NCBI GenBank assembly: GCA_023391285.1
Contig: JAEWBF010000130.1
Coordinates: 1-12,089, forward strand
DNA: 12,089 bases
Source: Verrucomicrobiota bacterium
GTDB taxonomy: Bacteria > Verrucomicrobiota > Verrucomicrobiia > Opitutales > Opitutaceae
Direction: 5' to 3'
Numbering within the stretch: position 1 is the first letter of the stretch; every line of letters starts with the position of its first letter. Below are positions 5,808 through 12,089 of the stretch, in pieces. The translations under genes were made by a program, and so were the position numbers. The notes below the pieces were generated by a model. The model did no database searches and had not been told where the DNA came from. It worked only from the letters and a program-made list of their open reading frames with translations.

Positions 5808-7202
5808 GTGTCCGCCGCCGCCGCATCCACGCCCAGCCTGCCCGCCAAGCCGCTCTCGCTGCTCGCAATTTCCTGGCCGATTTTCGTCGAACAGGCGCTG
5901 CGCATGCTCATCGGCACCGTCGACACGTTTCTCGTCAGCCACGTGTCCGACAACGCTGTCGCCGCGCTCGGGATCGCGCACCAAATCGTCATTCTCTTCC
6001 TGATCGCGTTCAACTTCATCGGCATCGGGGCCAGCGTTGTCATCACGCATCACCTCGGTGGACGCGACCGCGCCGGAGCCGACCGCATCACCACCAACGC
6101 CATCGCCGTCAACACCTGGCTCGGCGCTTTCGTCAGCGTCGGCGTCTTCCTTTTCGCCGCCCCGATGCTGCGGCTGATGCATCTGCCCGAGCACCTGATG
6201 GTCTATGCCGTGCCGTTCCTCACATTGATGGGCGGCACGCTGTTCATGGAATCCATGAACATGTCCATCGCCGCGACCCTCCGCGCGCACGGGCACACGC
6301 GCGACGCGATGTTCGTCACCGCGGGCCAAAACATCGTCAACCTCATCGTCGCCACCATTCTCCTCTTCGGCCTGTTCGGCGCACCGCAGATGGGCGTCGT
6401 GGGCGTCGCGCTCGCCAGCGTCTTCAGCCGCTGCTGCGCGTGTATTGCCTTCTGGATACTGCTCGACCGCCGCACGCACCTGCGCCTGCGCGCCCGCGAT
6501 TTCATTTCCATCGATTGGAAAAAAGTCGGCCGCATCCTCCACATCGGCCTGCCCGCCGCCGGCGAAAACGTCTGCTACTGGCTCGCGCTCATGACCGTCA
6601 CCACGTTCACCGCGCGGCTCGGCGGCACCGCGCTCGCAATTCAATCCTACACACTGCAAATCCAGTGGGTCGTCATGGTCTTCAGCTTCGCGCTCGGCCT
6701 CGGCACGGAAATCATGATCGGACATCTCGTCGGCGCCGGGAAATTCGACGAGGCCTACCGTCAACTCCTGCGCAGTCTCCGCACCGGCTTCATCGTCTCC
6801 ACCACGTCCATCCTCATCGTCGCCGCGATCGGCCCGCTCGCCCTCGGCATCTTTTCGAAAGACGCCGCCATCATCGCCGGCGGCACCCTCTTGTTGCGCT
6901 TCGCCATCCTCCTCGAGCCGGGCCGCGTCTTCAACATCGTCGTCATCAACTCGCTTCGCGCGACGGGCGATGTCGGCTTTCCCATCAAAATGGCCGTCCT
7001 TTCGATGTGGTGCGTCTGGGTCCCGCTCGCGTGGCTCCTGAGCCTCAAGCTCGGTCTCGGCCTGCTCGGCATCTGGATCGCCATGGCCACCGACGAATGG
7101 CTGCGCGGGATCCTGATGTATCGCCGTTGGAAATCCCGCCGCTGGCTCAAATACGCCGAGCGCAGCCGCTCCCACGTCGCTCTAGGCACCGCCCCCGCCT
7201 GA
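5808..7202 (+). CDS. MATE family efflux transporter
   Basis: Inner-membrane antiporter of the multidrug and toxic compound extrusion family, which exports organic cations or drugs in exchange for Na+ or H+. Seen, in 464 residues: about 12 hydrophobic segments in two bundles of six. The N-terminal block SWPIFVEQALRMLIGTVDTFLVSHVSDNAVAALGIA (22-57) carries the family pattern of P, E/Q, D-T/M and avaA.g.a, followed by GIGASVVITHHLGGRDR. The second half has the matching repeat GLPAAGENVCYWLALM and GLGTEIMIGHLVGAGKFDEA. The C-terminus is short and basic (RRWKSRRWLKYAERSR). Length is typical. The start codon is a GTG at 5808; the next Met is inside the first helix, so no later start fits. No Shine-Dalgarno sequence. 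The substrate is not predictable. It converges on the hydrolase gene. Confidence 0.93.
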   Translation: MSAAAASTPSLPAKPLSLLAISWPIFVEQALRMLIGTVDTFLVSHVSDNAVAALGIAHQIVILFLIAFNFIGIGASVVITHHLGGRDRAGADRITTNAIAVNTWLGAFVSVGVFLFAAPMLRLMHLPEHLMVYAVPFLTLMGGTLFMESMNMSIAATLRAHGHTRDAMFVTAGQNIVNLIVATILLFGLFGAPQMGVVGVALASVFSRCCACIAFWILLDRRTHLRLRARDFISIDWKKVGRILHIGLPAAGENVCYWLALMTVTTFTARLGGTALAIQSYTLQIQWVVMVFSFALGLGTEIMIGHLVGAGKFDEAYRQLLRSLRTGFIVSTTSILIVAAIGPLALGIFSKDAAIIAGGTLLLRFAILLEPGRVFNIVVINSLRATGDVGFPIKMAVLSMWCVWVPLAWLLSLKLGLGLLGIWIAMATDEWLRGILMYRRWKSRRWLKYAERSRSHVALGTAPA

Positions 7203-7230
7203 CCACATCCCCGCCCATCGAGGCGCGGTG

Positions 7231-7240
7231 CCCCCCCCCC
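7231..7240. repeat. C10 homopolymer tract
   Basis: Ten consecutive C residues lie 28 bases after the MATE stop, in the convergent spacer. The tract could vary in length by slippage, but it is outside any coding region, so phase variation of a protein is unlikely. Its length may also be misread. Confidence 0.8.
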
Positions 7241-7282
7241 GCCGGGTTCAGTTATCGCCAGCCCCCCACCCGCCCCGCGCGC

Positions 7283-7316
7283 TCAACCCAAAACCCAAAA
7301 CTCAAAACCCAAAACC
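7283..7316. repeat. Degenerate heptanucleotide tandem repeat (AAAACCC)
   Basis: Five units of seven (last one incomplete): tcaaccc, aaaaccc, aaaactc, aaaaccc, aaaacc. On the minus strand it is G-rich (GGTTTTGGGTTTTGAG...). It occupies the spacer between the convergent MATE and hydrolase genes and extends into the 3' end of the hydrolase gene, providing its last three codons and stop. It has some capacity for G-quadruplex formation on the minus strand. Confidence 0.85.
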
Positions 7317-8102
7317 AGGCATCGTCGCTTCCGCGACGGCGCGCACAAACTCCTCCCGCGTCTCCATGTGCGGATTATGCCCCGCGCCGTTCACGACCCG
7401 AAACTCCGCGCGCGGAAAAAACCTCTTCGTCGCCGCCCAATCCTCCCGCTGCACATAATTCGACCGCTCGCCCGTCACGAATAACACCGGCCCGTCGAAC
7501 CGATCTCCTTCGCCCAAAGAACTCCGCTCCAACTCCGGCAACGCCTTCGTCAACACCGGCAGGTTCACCGTCCACCTCCAACCACCGCCCTCCGTTTTCC
7601 GCTCCAGATTCGTCGTCAAAAATTTCCGCATCGCCCAATCGTCCACGCGCGCCTCGAACCGCATCTCCGCTTCCGCCCGCGATTGCAGATGGTCGAGGTC
7701 GAGTTCGTTCATCGCTGCAAACTCCGCGCGATGCGCCGCCCACCGATAATCCTTCGGCGCGATATCCACCACGATCAGCCGCTCCACGCGCTCCGGGTTC
7801 CGACACGCCAGCCGCATCGCCACTTTCCCGCCCATGCTGTGCCCGAGCAGCGTCACGCGCGCGATTCCCCGCTCCTCCATCCACGCGAGCACGTCCGCCA
7901 CCATCGCATCGTAACTCATCTCCTCCGCATGCGGCGACGTCCCGTGATTTCGCAAATCCAGCGCGAACACGTGAAACCATTCCGCCAAGTCCTTCCCCGC
8001 CGTCTGCCAGTTGCGCGACGAACCCAGAAGACCGTGCAGGATAATCAGCGGCGGTTTACCCGCTCCGCCCAGCTCACGAAAAGAAAGTGAAACGGTCGAC
8101 AC
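7302..8102 (-). CDS. Alpha/beta-fold hydrolase (YbfF/ABHD11-like esterase)
   Basis: A 266-residue cytoplasmic serine hydrolase, probably acting on an acyl ester or thioester; substrate unknown. Seen: the oxyanion-hole motif HGLLGSSRNW at 23-32; a strand and loop FALDLRNHGTSPH (46-58), the D.RnHG.S motif typical of the YbfF/ABHD11 group; the nucleophile elbow GHSMGG at 87-92 with Ser89; VVDIAPKDY at 111-119 including Asp113, a family-conserved acid; and GAGHNPHMET (239-248) supplying the catalytic His242. A cap region lies at about 120-185. No signal peptide or membrane anchor. The start is chosen as GTG at 8102, because the domain begins directly after it; a second in-frame GTG at 8165 would add a Cys-rich 21 residues unlike the family. 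The last residues (GFGF) and the TGA come from a heptamer repeat. It is divergent from topB. Confidence 0.9.
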   Translation of the reverse strand: MSTVSLSFRELGGAGKPPLIILHGLLGSSRNWQTAGKDLAEWFHVFALDLRNHGTSPHAEEMSYDAMVADVLAWMEERGIARVTLLGHSMGGKVAMRLACRNPERVERLIVVDIAPKDYRWAAHRAEFAAMNELDLDHLQSRAEAEMRFEARVDDWAMRKFLTTNLERKTEGGGWRWTVNLPVLTKALPELERSSLGEGDRFDGPVLFVTGERSNYVQREDWAATKRFFPRAEFRVVNGAGHNPHMETREEFVRAVAEATMPGFGF

Positions 8103-8220
8103 AGCGCACGCACAGCATCCGCCGGCTTCACAAAGACAAACTCCAAAAACCCGCAGCGCACTCACCCGGCTTCCATCGCGCCATCACCCCGCCCCCGAGC
8201 GTCCGCCGAGAAACAATTTC

Positions 8221-8249
8221 TTGCACTCCTCCTCGACGCCGCCTAACGG
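8221..8249 (+). promoter_or_regulatory. Possible topB promoter
   Basis: TTGCAC at 8221-8226 resembles a -35 element (4 of 6 to TTGACA), followed after 17 bases by TAACGG at 8244-8249, a poor -10. Transcription would begin only a few bases before the ATG at 8261. This is weak evidence, noted because a similar layout occurs before the gene at 11148. Confidence 0.2.
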
Positions 8250-8260
8250 CTCCCGGCTTC

Positions 8261-11059
8261 ATGAAGTCCCTTGTCATCGCCGAGAAGCCATCTGTCGCTG
8301 CCGACCTCGCGCGCGCCCTCGGCAAAATTCCCAAGAAAGGCGATCACTACGAAAACGACGAATTCGTCATCTCGTATGCGCTCGGCCACTTGGTCGAACT
8401 CGAGATGCCCGAGGACATCGACAAGAAGAAATACGGCTTCTGGCGCCTCGAAACGCTTCCGATCATCCCCGAAAAATTCGGCCTCAAGCCCATCGAGGCG
8501 TCCAAGGAACGTTTCAACGCCCTCAAAAAACTCCTCGCCCGAAAAGACATCGACCAGGTCATCAACGCCTGCGACGCCGGTCGCGAGGGCGAACTGATTT
8601 TCACCTACATCTACCAGCTCACGAAGTGCAAACTCCCCGTGAAGCGCGCGTGGATGCAGACCATGACCGCCGAGGGCATCAAGGAAGCCTTCCGCACTTT
8701 GCGCGACGGCGAACAAATGACGGGCCTCGCCGACGCCGCCCGCTGCCGCAGCGAGAGCGACTGGCTCATCGGCATCAACGGCACCCGCGCGCTCACCAAG
8801 CGCATGTTCGGCTCCCGCGCCGGCAACGTCGCCTCCGTCGGCCGCGTTCAAACTCCCACGCTCGCCATCGTCTACGCGCGCGAACTCGAGATCCGTAATT
8901 TCAAGCCCCGCGATTACTGGCGCGTCACCGCGACCTTCGAAATCGCCAAGGGCCGCTACGAGGGCGTGTATCAGCGCGCCAATTTCAAGAAGGCCGAAAA
9001 CGACGAACACGATCGCATCGATCGCATCTGGGACAAAGCCCTCGCCGAAGCGGTCCTCGCCGCCTGCCAGGGCCAGCCGCTCGCTTCCGTCACCGACGAA
9101 AAGAAAGCCAGCACCCAGGCCGCGCCGCGTCTCTACGATCTCACCACGCTCCAGCGCGAAGCGAATAACCGCTTCGGTCTCTCCGCCCGCCGCACGCTCC
9201 AGATCGCGCAAGCGCTCTACGAGCGGCACAAGATGATCACCTACCCCCGCACCGACTCGCGCGCGCTGCCGGAAGATTATATCCCCACCGTTCGCGAAAC
9301 CCTCGCCAATCTTCATCACGACCTTCAACCGCACGCGCAAAAGGTCCTCGCTGAAGGCTGGGTGCGTCCCAACAAGCGCATCTTCAATAACGCCCAGATC
9401 TCCGATCACTTCGCGATCATCCCCACCGCGCACGAGGCCAAGAACCTCGACGAGATGGAAGCGAAGGTCTTCGACATGATCGCGCGCCGCTTCGTCGCCG
9501 CGTTCTACCCCGCCGCCGAATTCGACGTCACCACCCGCATCAGCACCGTCGCGCCCGGCCACGAGTTCAAAACCGAGGGCAAGGTCCTCACCAACCCCGG
9601 TTGGCTCGCCGTTTACGGCCGCACCACCGTCGAAGACGACTCGCCCAACTCCAAAGCCCTTCCCGCGCTCACCGCCGAAGACGGCTCTCCCGCCCAAGCG
9701 AAGACGCTCGATCCCGTCCTCCACGCCGAGCAAACCAAACCGCCGCCGCGCTACACCGAAGCCACGCTGCTCTCCGCCATGGAGGGCGCCGGCAAACTCG
9801 TCGACGACGATGAACTCGCCGAAGCGATGAAGGAGCGCGGTCTCGGCACGCCCGCCACGCGCGCCGACACCATCGACGGTCTCATCAACCAGAAATACAT
9901 GGAGCGCGGTCAGCGCGAGTTGATCCCCACCGCGAAGGCCGAACAGCTCCTCCAATTCCTCAGCGCCGTCCACACCGACGCGCTCACCAGCCCCGCCATG
10001 ACCGGCGAGTGGGAGTTCAAGCTCCGCCAAATGGAGCACGGAAAATTCTCCCGCGACGCCTTCATGCAGGAGGTGATCGAACAAACCAAGGGCATCGTCG
10101 AACGCGTCAAAGGCTTCGAAGAAGACGACTCCGCCGCGCGCGAAACCGACATCCCTTCGCCCACCGACGGCAAACCGCTCCGCGAAACCCTCCGCGGCTA
10201 CAAATCCCAGGACGGCGAATTCATGATCTACAAGGTCATCGGCGGCCGCAAAATGGAGGAAGACGAGATCCGCACGCTCGTCACCACGGGCAAGGTCGGC
10301 CCGCTCGACGGTTTCATCTCCGCCAAAACCCGCGCCCGCTTCTCCGCCGTTCTCCTCCTCAAGAAGGACGAGGAAAAGCAGAAGTGGAAAACTGAATACG
10401 ATTTCGGCGACAAACAGGACCTCGGCACCCTCGAGCCGTTCTGGACCGATCCCAACACCGGCGCCCAGCTCGTCGAAGCCGGCAACAGCTACGTCCTCCG
10501 CGAAAAAGCCGACGGCGAAGGCTGGAAGCCCGCCCTCCGTCTCGGCCGCCTGCTCTGCCAGCGCCCGATCGAACGCGAACAGGTCATCAAGCTCGTGTCC
10601 GAGGGAAAGACCGACGTCATCAAGGGCTTCATCTCGAAAAAGGGTCGCCCCTTCGACGCCTTCTTCGAGCGCAATGGCGAAAAGGCCGAATGGAAATTCC
10701 CGCCGCGCGCCCCGAAGCTCGACAAGGACGGCAAGCCCATCGTCCGCAAAGCCAAGGCTCCGCCCGATCTCTCGAAAGCGAAAGTCATCGGCCAATCCAA
10801 ATCCTTCGGCGGCGAAATCCTCGAAACCGCCGACGCCTATTACGTGCGCAAGCCCGATCAGGACAATCGCATCGTCTTCACGATGAAGAAGCACCTGTGC
10901 GCCAAGGACATTCCGGCCGGCGAAATCCAAAACCTGCTCGAAAACGGCCGCACGAATCTGATCGAAGGCTTCATGTCGAAACGCATGACCCCGTTCAGCG
11001 CCTACCTCGTCCTTTCGAAGAATCGCCAAAAAGCCGAATTCGAATTCCCTCCCCGGTAG
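8261..11059 (+). CDS. topB: DNA topoisomerase III (type IA) with C-terminal repeat domains
   Basis: Relaxes and decatenates DNA by passing a strand through a transient single-strand break. Seen, in 932 residues: a TOPRIM domain opening with KSLVIAEKPSVA (2-13, Glu8) and NACDAGREGELIF (102-114), the acidic metal site in the DxGREGE form also used by the B. subtilis TopB type; RVQTPTLAIV at 195-204; the active-site motif MITYPRTDSR at 325-334 with catalytic Tyr328; ISDHFAIIPT (380-389); GLGTPATRADTI (527-538). After about 630 there are no zinc fingers. Instead three tandem modules occur (about 634-717, 732-815, 845-930), each ending with a pattern like IxGFISKxxxPFxAxxxxxxxxAExxFPPR, matching the topoisomerase C-terminal repeat (Toprim_Crpt type). 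The ATG at 8261 begins the TOPRIM strand exactly; the longer open frame upstream has no family character. The TAG stop is part of a REP-like element. Confidence 0.96.
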   Translation: MKSLVIAEKPSVAADLARALGKIPKKGDHYENDEFVISYALGHLVELEMPEDIDKKKYGFWRLETLPIIPEKFGLKPIEASKERFNALKKLLARKDIDQVINACDAGREGELIFTYIYQLTKCKLPVKRAWMQTMTAEGIKEAFRTLRDGEQMTGLADAARCRSESDWLIGINGTRALTKRMFGSRAGNVASVGRVQTPTLAIVYARELEIRNFKPRDYWRVTATFEIAKGRYEGVYQRANFKKAENDEHDRIDRIWDKALAEAVLAACQGQPLASVTDEKKASTQAAPRLYDLTTLQREANNRFGLSARRTLQIAQALYERHKMITYPRTDSRALPEDYIPTVRETLANLHHDLQPHAQKVLAEGWVRPNKRIFNNAQISDHFAIIPTAHEAKNLDEMEAKVFDMIARRFVAAFYPAAEFDVTTRISTVAPGHEFKTEGKVLTNPGWLAVYGRTTVEDDSPNSKALPALTAEDGSPAQAKTLDPVLHAEQTKPPPRYTEATLLSAMEGAGKLVDDDELAEAMKERGLGTPATRADTIDGLINQKYMERGQRELIPTAKAEQLLQFLSAVHTDALTSPAMTGEWEFKLRQMEHGKFSRDAFMQEVIEQTKGIVERVKGFEEDDSAARETDIPSPTDGKPLRETLRGYKSQDGEFMIYKVIGGRKMEEDEIRTLVTTGKVGPLDGFISAKTRARFSAVLLLKKDEEKQKWKTEYDFGDKQDLGTLEPFWTDPNTGAQLVEAGNSYVLREKADGEGWKPALRLGRLLCQRPIEREQVIKLVSEGKTDVIKGFISKKGRPFDAFFERNGEKAEWKFPPRAPKLDKDGKPIVRKAKAPPDLSKAKVIGQSKSFGGEILETADAYYVRKPDQDNRIVFTMKKHLCAKDIPAGEIQNLLENGRTNLIEGFMSKRMTPFSAYLVLSKNRQKAEFEFPPR

Positions 11060-11080
11060 GTGGCGCGCTCGTCGCGCCAC
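11056..11080. repeat. GTAG-headed palindrome (REP-like element) overlapping the topB stop
   Basis: GTAG at 11056-11059 contains the topB TAG stop codon. It is followed directly by GTGGCGCG (11060-11067) and its perfect complement CGCGCCAC (11073-11080), an 8-bp stem with loop CTCGT. There is no T-tract. The architecture is the same as at 3599-3625, although the stem sequences differ. The element may act as mRNA 3'-end structure, and it resembles mobile REP elements. Confidence 0.65.
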
Positions 11081-11110
11081 GTCTTGCAACGCGCCGCCCC
11101 GTCGGCGCCC

Positions 11111-11138
11111 TTGAGTAACTTCCGGCGAGCGCTATCGT
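11111..11138 (+). promoter_or_regulatory. Candidate promoter of the gene at 11148
   Basis: TTGAGT (11111-11116) and TATCGT (11133-11138), each 4 of 6 to the sigma-70 consensus, are separated by 16 bases. Transcription would be expected to start near 11145, only about 3 bases before the GTG at 11148, so the mRNA would be leaderless or nearly so. This agrees with the absence of a Shine-Dalgarno sequence. Confidence 0.4.
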
Positions 11139-11147
11139 CCCTCGCAC

Positions 11148-12059
11148 GTGCGCTCGTCCAAAAACCTCCTCCTCGCGCTCTTCGCGTTCACCACGCTCGC
11201 CACCGGCATCTTCGCCTGGCGTCAGCACCTCGAACTCGTTTCGCTCCGCGCCGCCGCTCCCGTTCGTGAGCAAGTCGCCGCCACCCGCGCCGCCTCCCCG
11301 GTCGCCCTGGAACCCTCCGCGACTGCTCCCGAACCGATCGCTCAAGACGTTTTCGCCAGCCCGGCTGCGTCGGATGGAATCGACGCGACAAACCCTCCAC
11401 CGAACTCGAACGCCACCGGCCCCCGCTTCACCCGTCGCGACGCCGTCATCGAAACACCCGAGGTCCAGCGCTTGATGATGATCCAGCGCAAAGCCGGCCT
11501 CGATGGCCGCTACGCCGCGCTCTTCAAGTCGCTCAACCTTCGCCCCGACCAGCTCGAACGTTTCAAGGAACTGCTCGTCGAACGCATGACCGTCCGCAAC
11601 GACGTGATGGGCGCTGTCCGCTCCCAAGGCGCCAACCCGCGCGCCGATCGCGACGCCATCACCGCCCTCGTGCGCGACGGCGAAGCCGAGATCGATGACG
11701 CCATCCGCGGCCTGATCGGCGAAGCCTCGTATTCACAATATCAACACTACGAACGCACCCAGCCGGTCCGGGCCACCGTTAATCATCTCGAACAGCGCCT
11801 CAGCTACAGCTCCACCCCGCTCTCGCCCGAGCAATCCTCCGCCATTCTTTCCATCCTCGACCGCAACGGCGGCACCACGACGCCGTCTATCGGCCGCGTC
11901 GGCGTCGTCACCGACGCCGCCATCGAACAAGCCCGCGGCGTCCTCGCCGCCCCGCAACTCGAAGCCCTGCGTCAACTTCAACAAGAACAACGCGCCCAAG
12001 CCGAGATCGCCGAAACCATGCGCCGCCAGTTCGAGTCCCGCCGCCCCAACGCTCCATAG
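11148..12059 (+). CDS. Membrane-anchored protein of unknown function with internal helical repeats
   Basis: A 303-residue protein I cannot assign to a named family. Seen: one N-terminal hydrophobic segment (NLLLALFAFTTLATGIFAW, 6-24) with Arg/Lys before it, probably an uncleaved anchor with the rest in the periplasm. A Pro/Ala-rich linker follows (about 35-95), then a largely helical domain. Within it are two or three related helix starts: LNLRPDQLERFKELLVERM (129-147), TPLSPEQSSAILSILDRNG (223-241) and a shorter one, LAAPQLEALRQLQQEQ (266-281). The LxPEQ...l..l pattern recalls the LTxxQ motif of Spy/CpxP-like periplasmic helical proteins, but similarity is loose. The start is a GTG at 11148, at the edge of the anchor; no Shine-Dalgarno sequence. 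A probable promoter lies directly upstream, so it is likely its own unit. Confidence 0.8.
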   Translation: MRSSKNLLLALFAFTTLATGIFAWRQHLELVSLRAAAPVREQVAATRAASPVALEPSATAPEPIAQDVFASPAASDGIDATNPPPNSNATGPRFTRRDAVIETPEVQRLMMIQRKAGLDGRYAALFKSLNLRPDQLERFKELLVERMTVRNDVMGAVRSQGANPRADRDAITALVRDGEAEIDDAIRGLIGEASYSQYQHYERTQPVRATVNHLEQRLSYSSTPLSPEQSSAILSILDRNGGTTTPSIGRVGVVTDAAIEQARGVLAAPQLEALRQLQQEQRAQAEIAETMRRQFESRRPNAP

Positions 12060-12064
12060 ATGGT

Positions 12065-12089
12065 GTAGGGCGGGGGGGCCCCCCCCCCC
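12065..12089. repeat. Probable truncated GTAG-headed palindrome at contig edge
   Basis: GTAG at 12065-12068, only 5 bases after the preceding stop codon, leads into GGCGGGGGGG and then at least 11 C residues to the window end. Head and position match the two REP-like elements. The G7/C11 tracts form a palindrome, but homopolymers at a sequence end are also a common sequencing or assembly artefact, so the actual stem sequence is uncertain. Confidence 0.4.

Noticed and set aside
5754..7175. Minus-strand open frame opposite the MATE gene
   Set aside because: Highly acidic, unstructured translation without motifs; the plus strand gives a 12-helix transporter.
7283..7316. CRISPR array or telomere-like end
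   Set aside because: Units are only 7 bases, without spacers, and lie between ordinary genes; it is a short tandem repeat.
5591..8044. An 817-codon plus-strand open frame across the MATE and hydrolase genes
   Set aside because: The translation is an Arg/Pro/His-rich low-complexity string, typical of an off-frame reading, and it covers two well-supported genes in other frames.
8261..8590. Loss of a catalytic Asp in the TOPRIM motif of topB (DAG rather than DxD)
   Set aside because: The DAGREGE form is also found in the B. subtilis TopB type, so it is a subgroup feature and not a defect.
8243..11089. A 948-codon open frame on the minus strand opposite topB
   Set aside because: Its translation is Gly/Glu/Ala/Asp-rich with no domains, and it mirrors topB codons. 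GC-rich genes with C-ending codons leave few stops on the opposite strand.
1..12089. Defence system, prophage or other novel multi-gene system
   Set aside because: All confident genes are housekeeping or transport families. No nuclease, helicase-effector pair, integrase, transposase or phage gene is visible.

Overview
The window is GC-rich, and its reading frames mostly end codons in C or G. Several features suggest a Gram-negative bacterium of the Verrucomicrobiota, possibly Opitutaceae: a TolQ/TolR/TolA-type envelope cluster, a lipobox protein, a topoisomerase III with C-terminal repeat modules instead of zinc fingers, two or three GTG starts, and few Shine-Dalgarno sequences. The lineage is an inference from gene character and style; no rRNA or other marker gene is present.

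Layout. Positions 1-1641 (minus strand) hold a three-gene envelope energisation operon in the order tolQ-like, tolR-like, tolA/tonB-like, the last cut by the left edge. A 153-bp divergent spacer separates it from a plus-strand group: PfkB-family sugar kinase, thymidylate kinase (tmk), DNA polymerase III delta-prime (holB) and a small secreted protein of unknown function (1795-5241). A 99-residue lipoprotein gene (5290-5589, minus) converges on that group and is divergent from a MATE-family transporter gene (5808-7202, plus). An alpha/beta hydrolase gene (minus, start 8102) then converges on the transporter gene and is divergent from topB (8261-11059, plus). The window ends with a membrane-anchored protein of unknown function (11148-12059) and a G/C homopolymer tract at the right edge.

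How the genes fit together. TolQ/R/A use the proton motive force across the inner membrane to act on the outer envelope. tmk and holB both serve replication (dTTP supply and clamp loading), and the secreted protein starts four bases after holB. topB is a second DNA-maintenance function. The transporter, hydrolase, lipoprotein and PfkB kinase are ordinary housekeeping or accessory genes with no evident shared pathway.

The most interesting non-coding signal is a set of GTAG-headed palindromes placed directly after genes. Two are clear (3599-3625 and 11056-11080), with identical architecture: GTAG, then a stem of 8-9 bp with a 5-nt loop. A third begins at 12065 and runs into the contig end. This is the architecture of REP elements mobilised by RAYT (TnpA_REP) transposases. 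Also notable are a heptameter repeat (AAAACCC) that supplies the stop codon of the hydrolase gene, and a general lack of ribosome binding sites. I found no CRISPR array, tRNA, rRNA, insertion sequence or clearly novel multi-gene system. No stretch longer than 300 bases lacks a gene.
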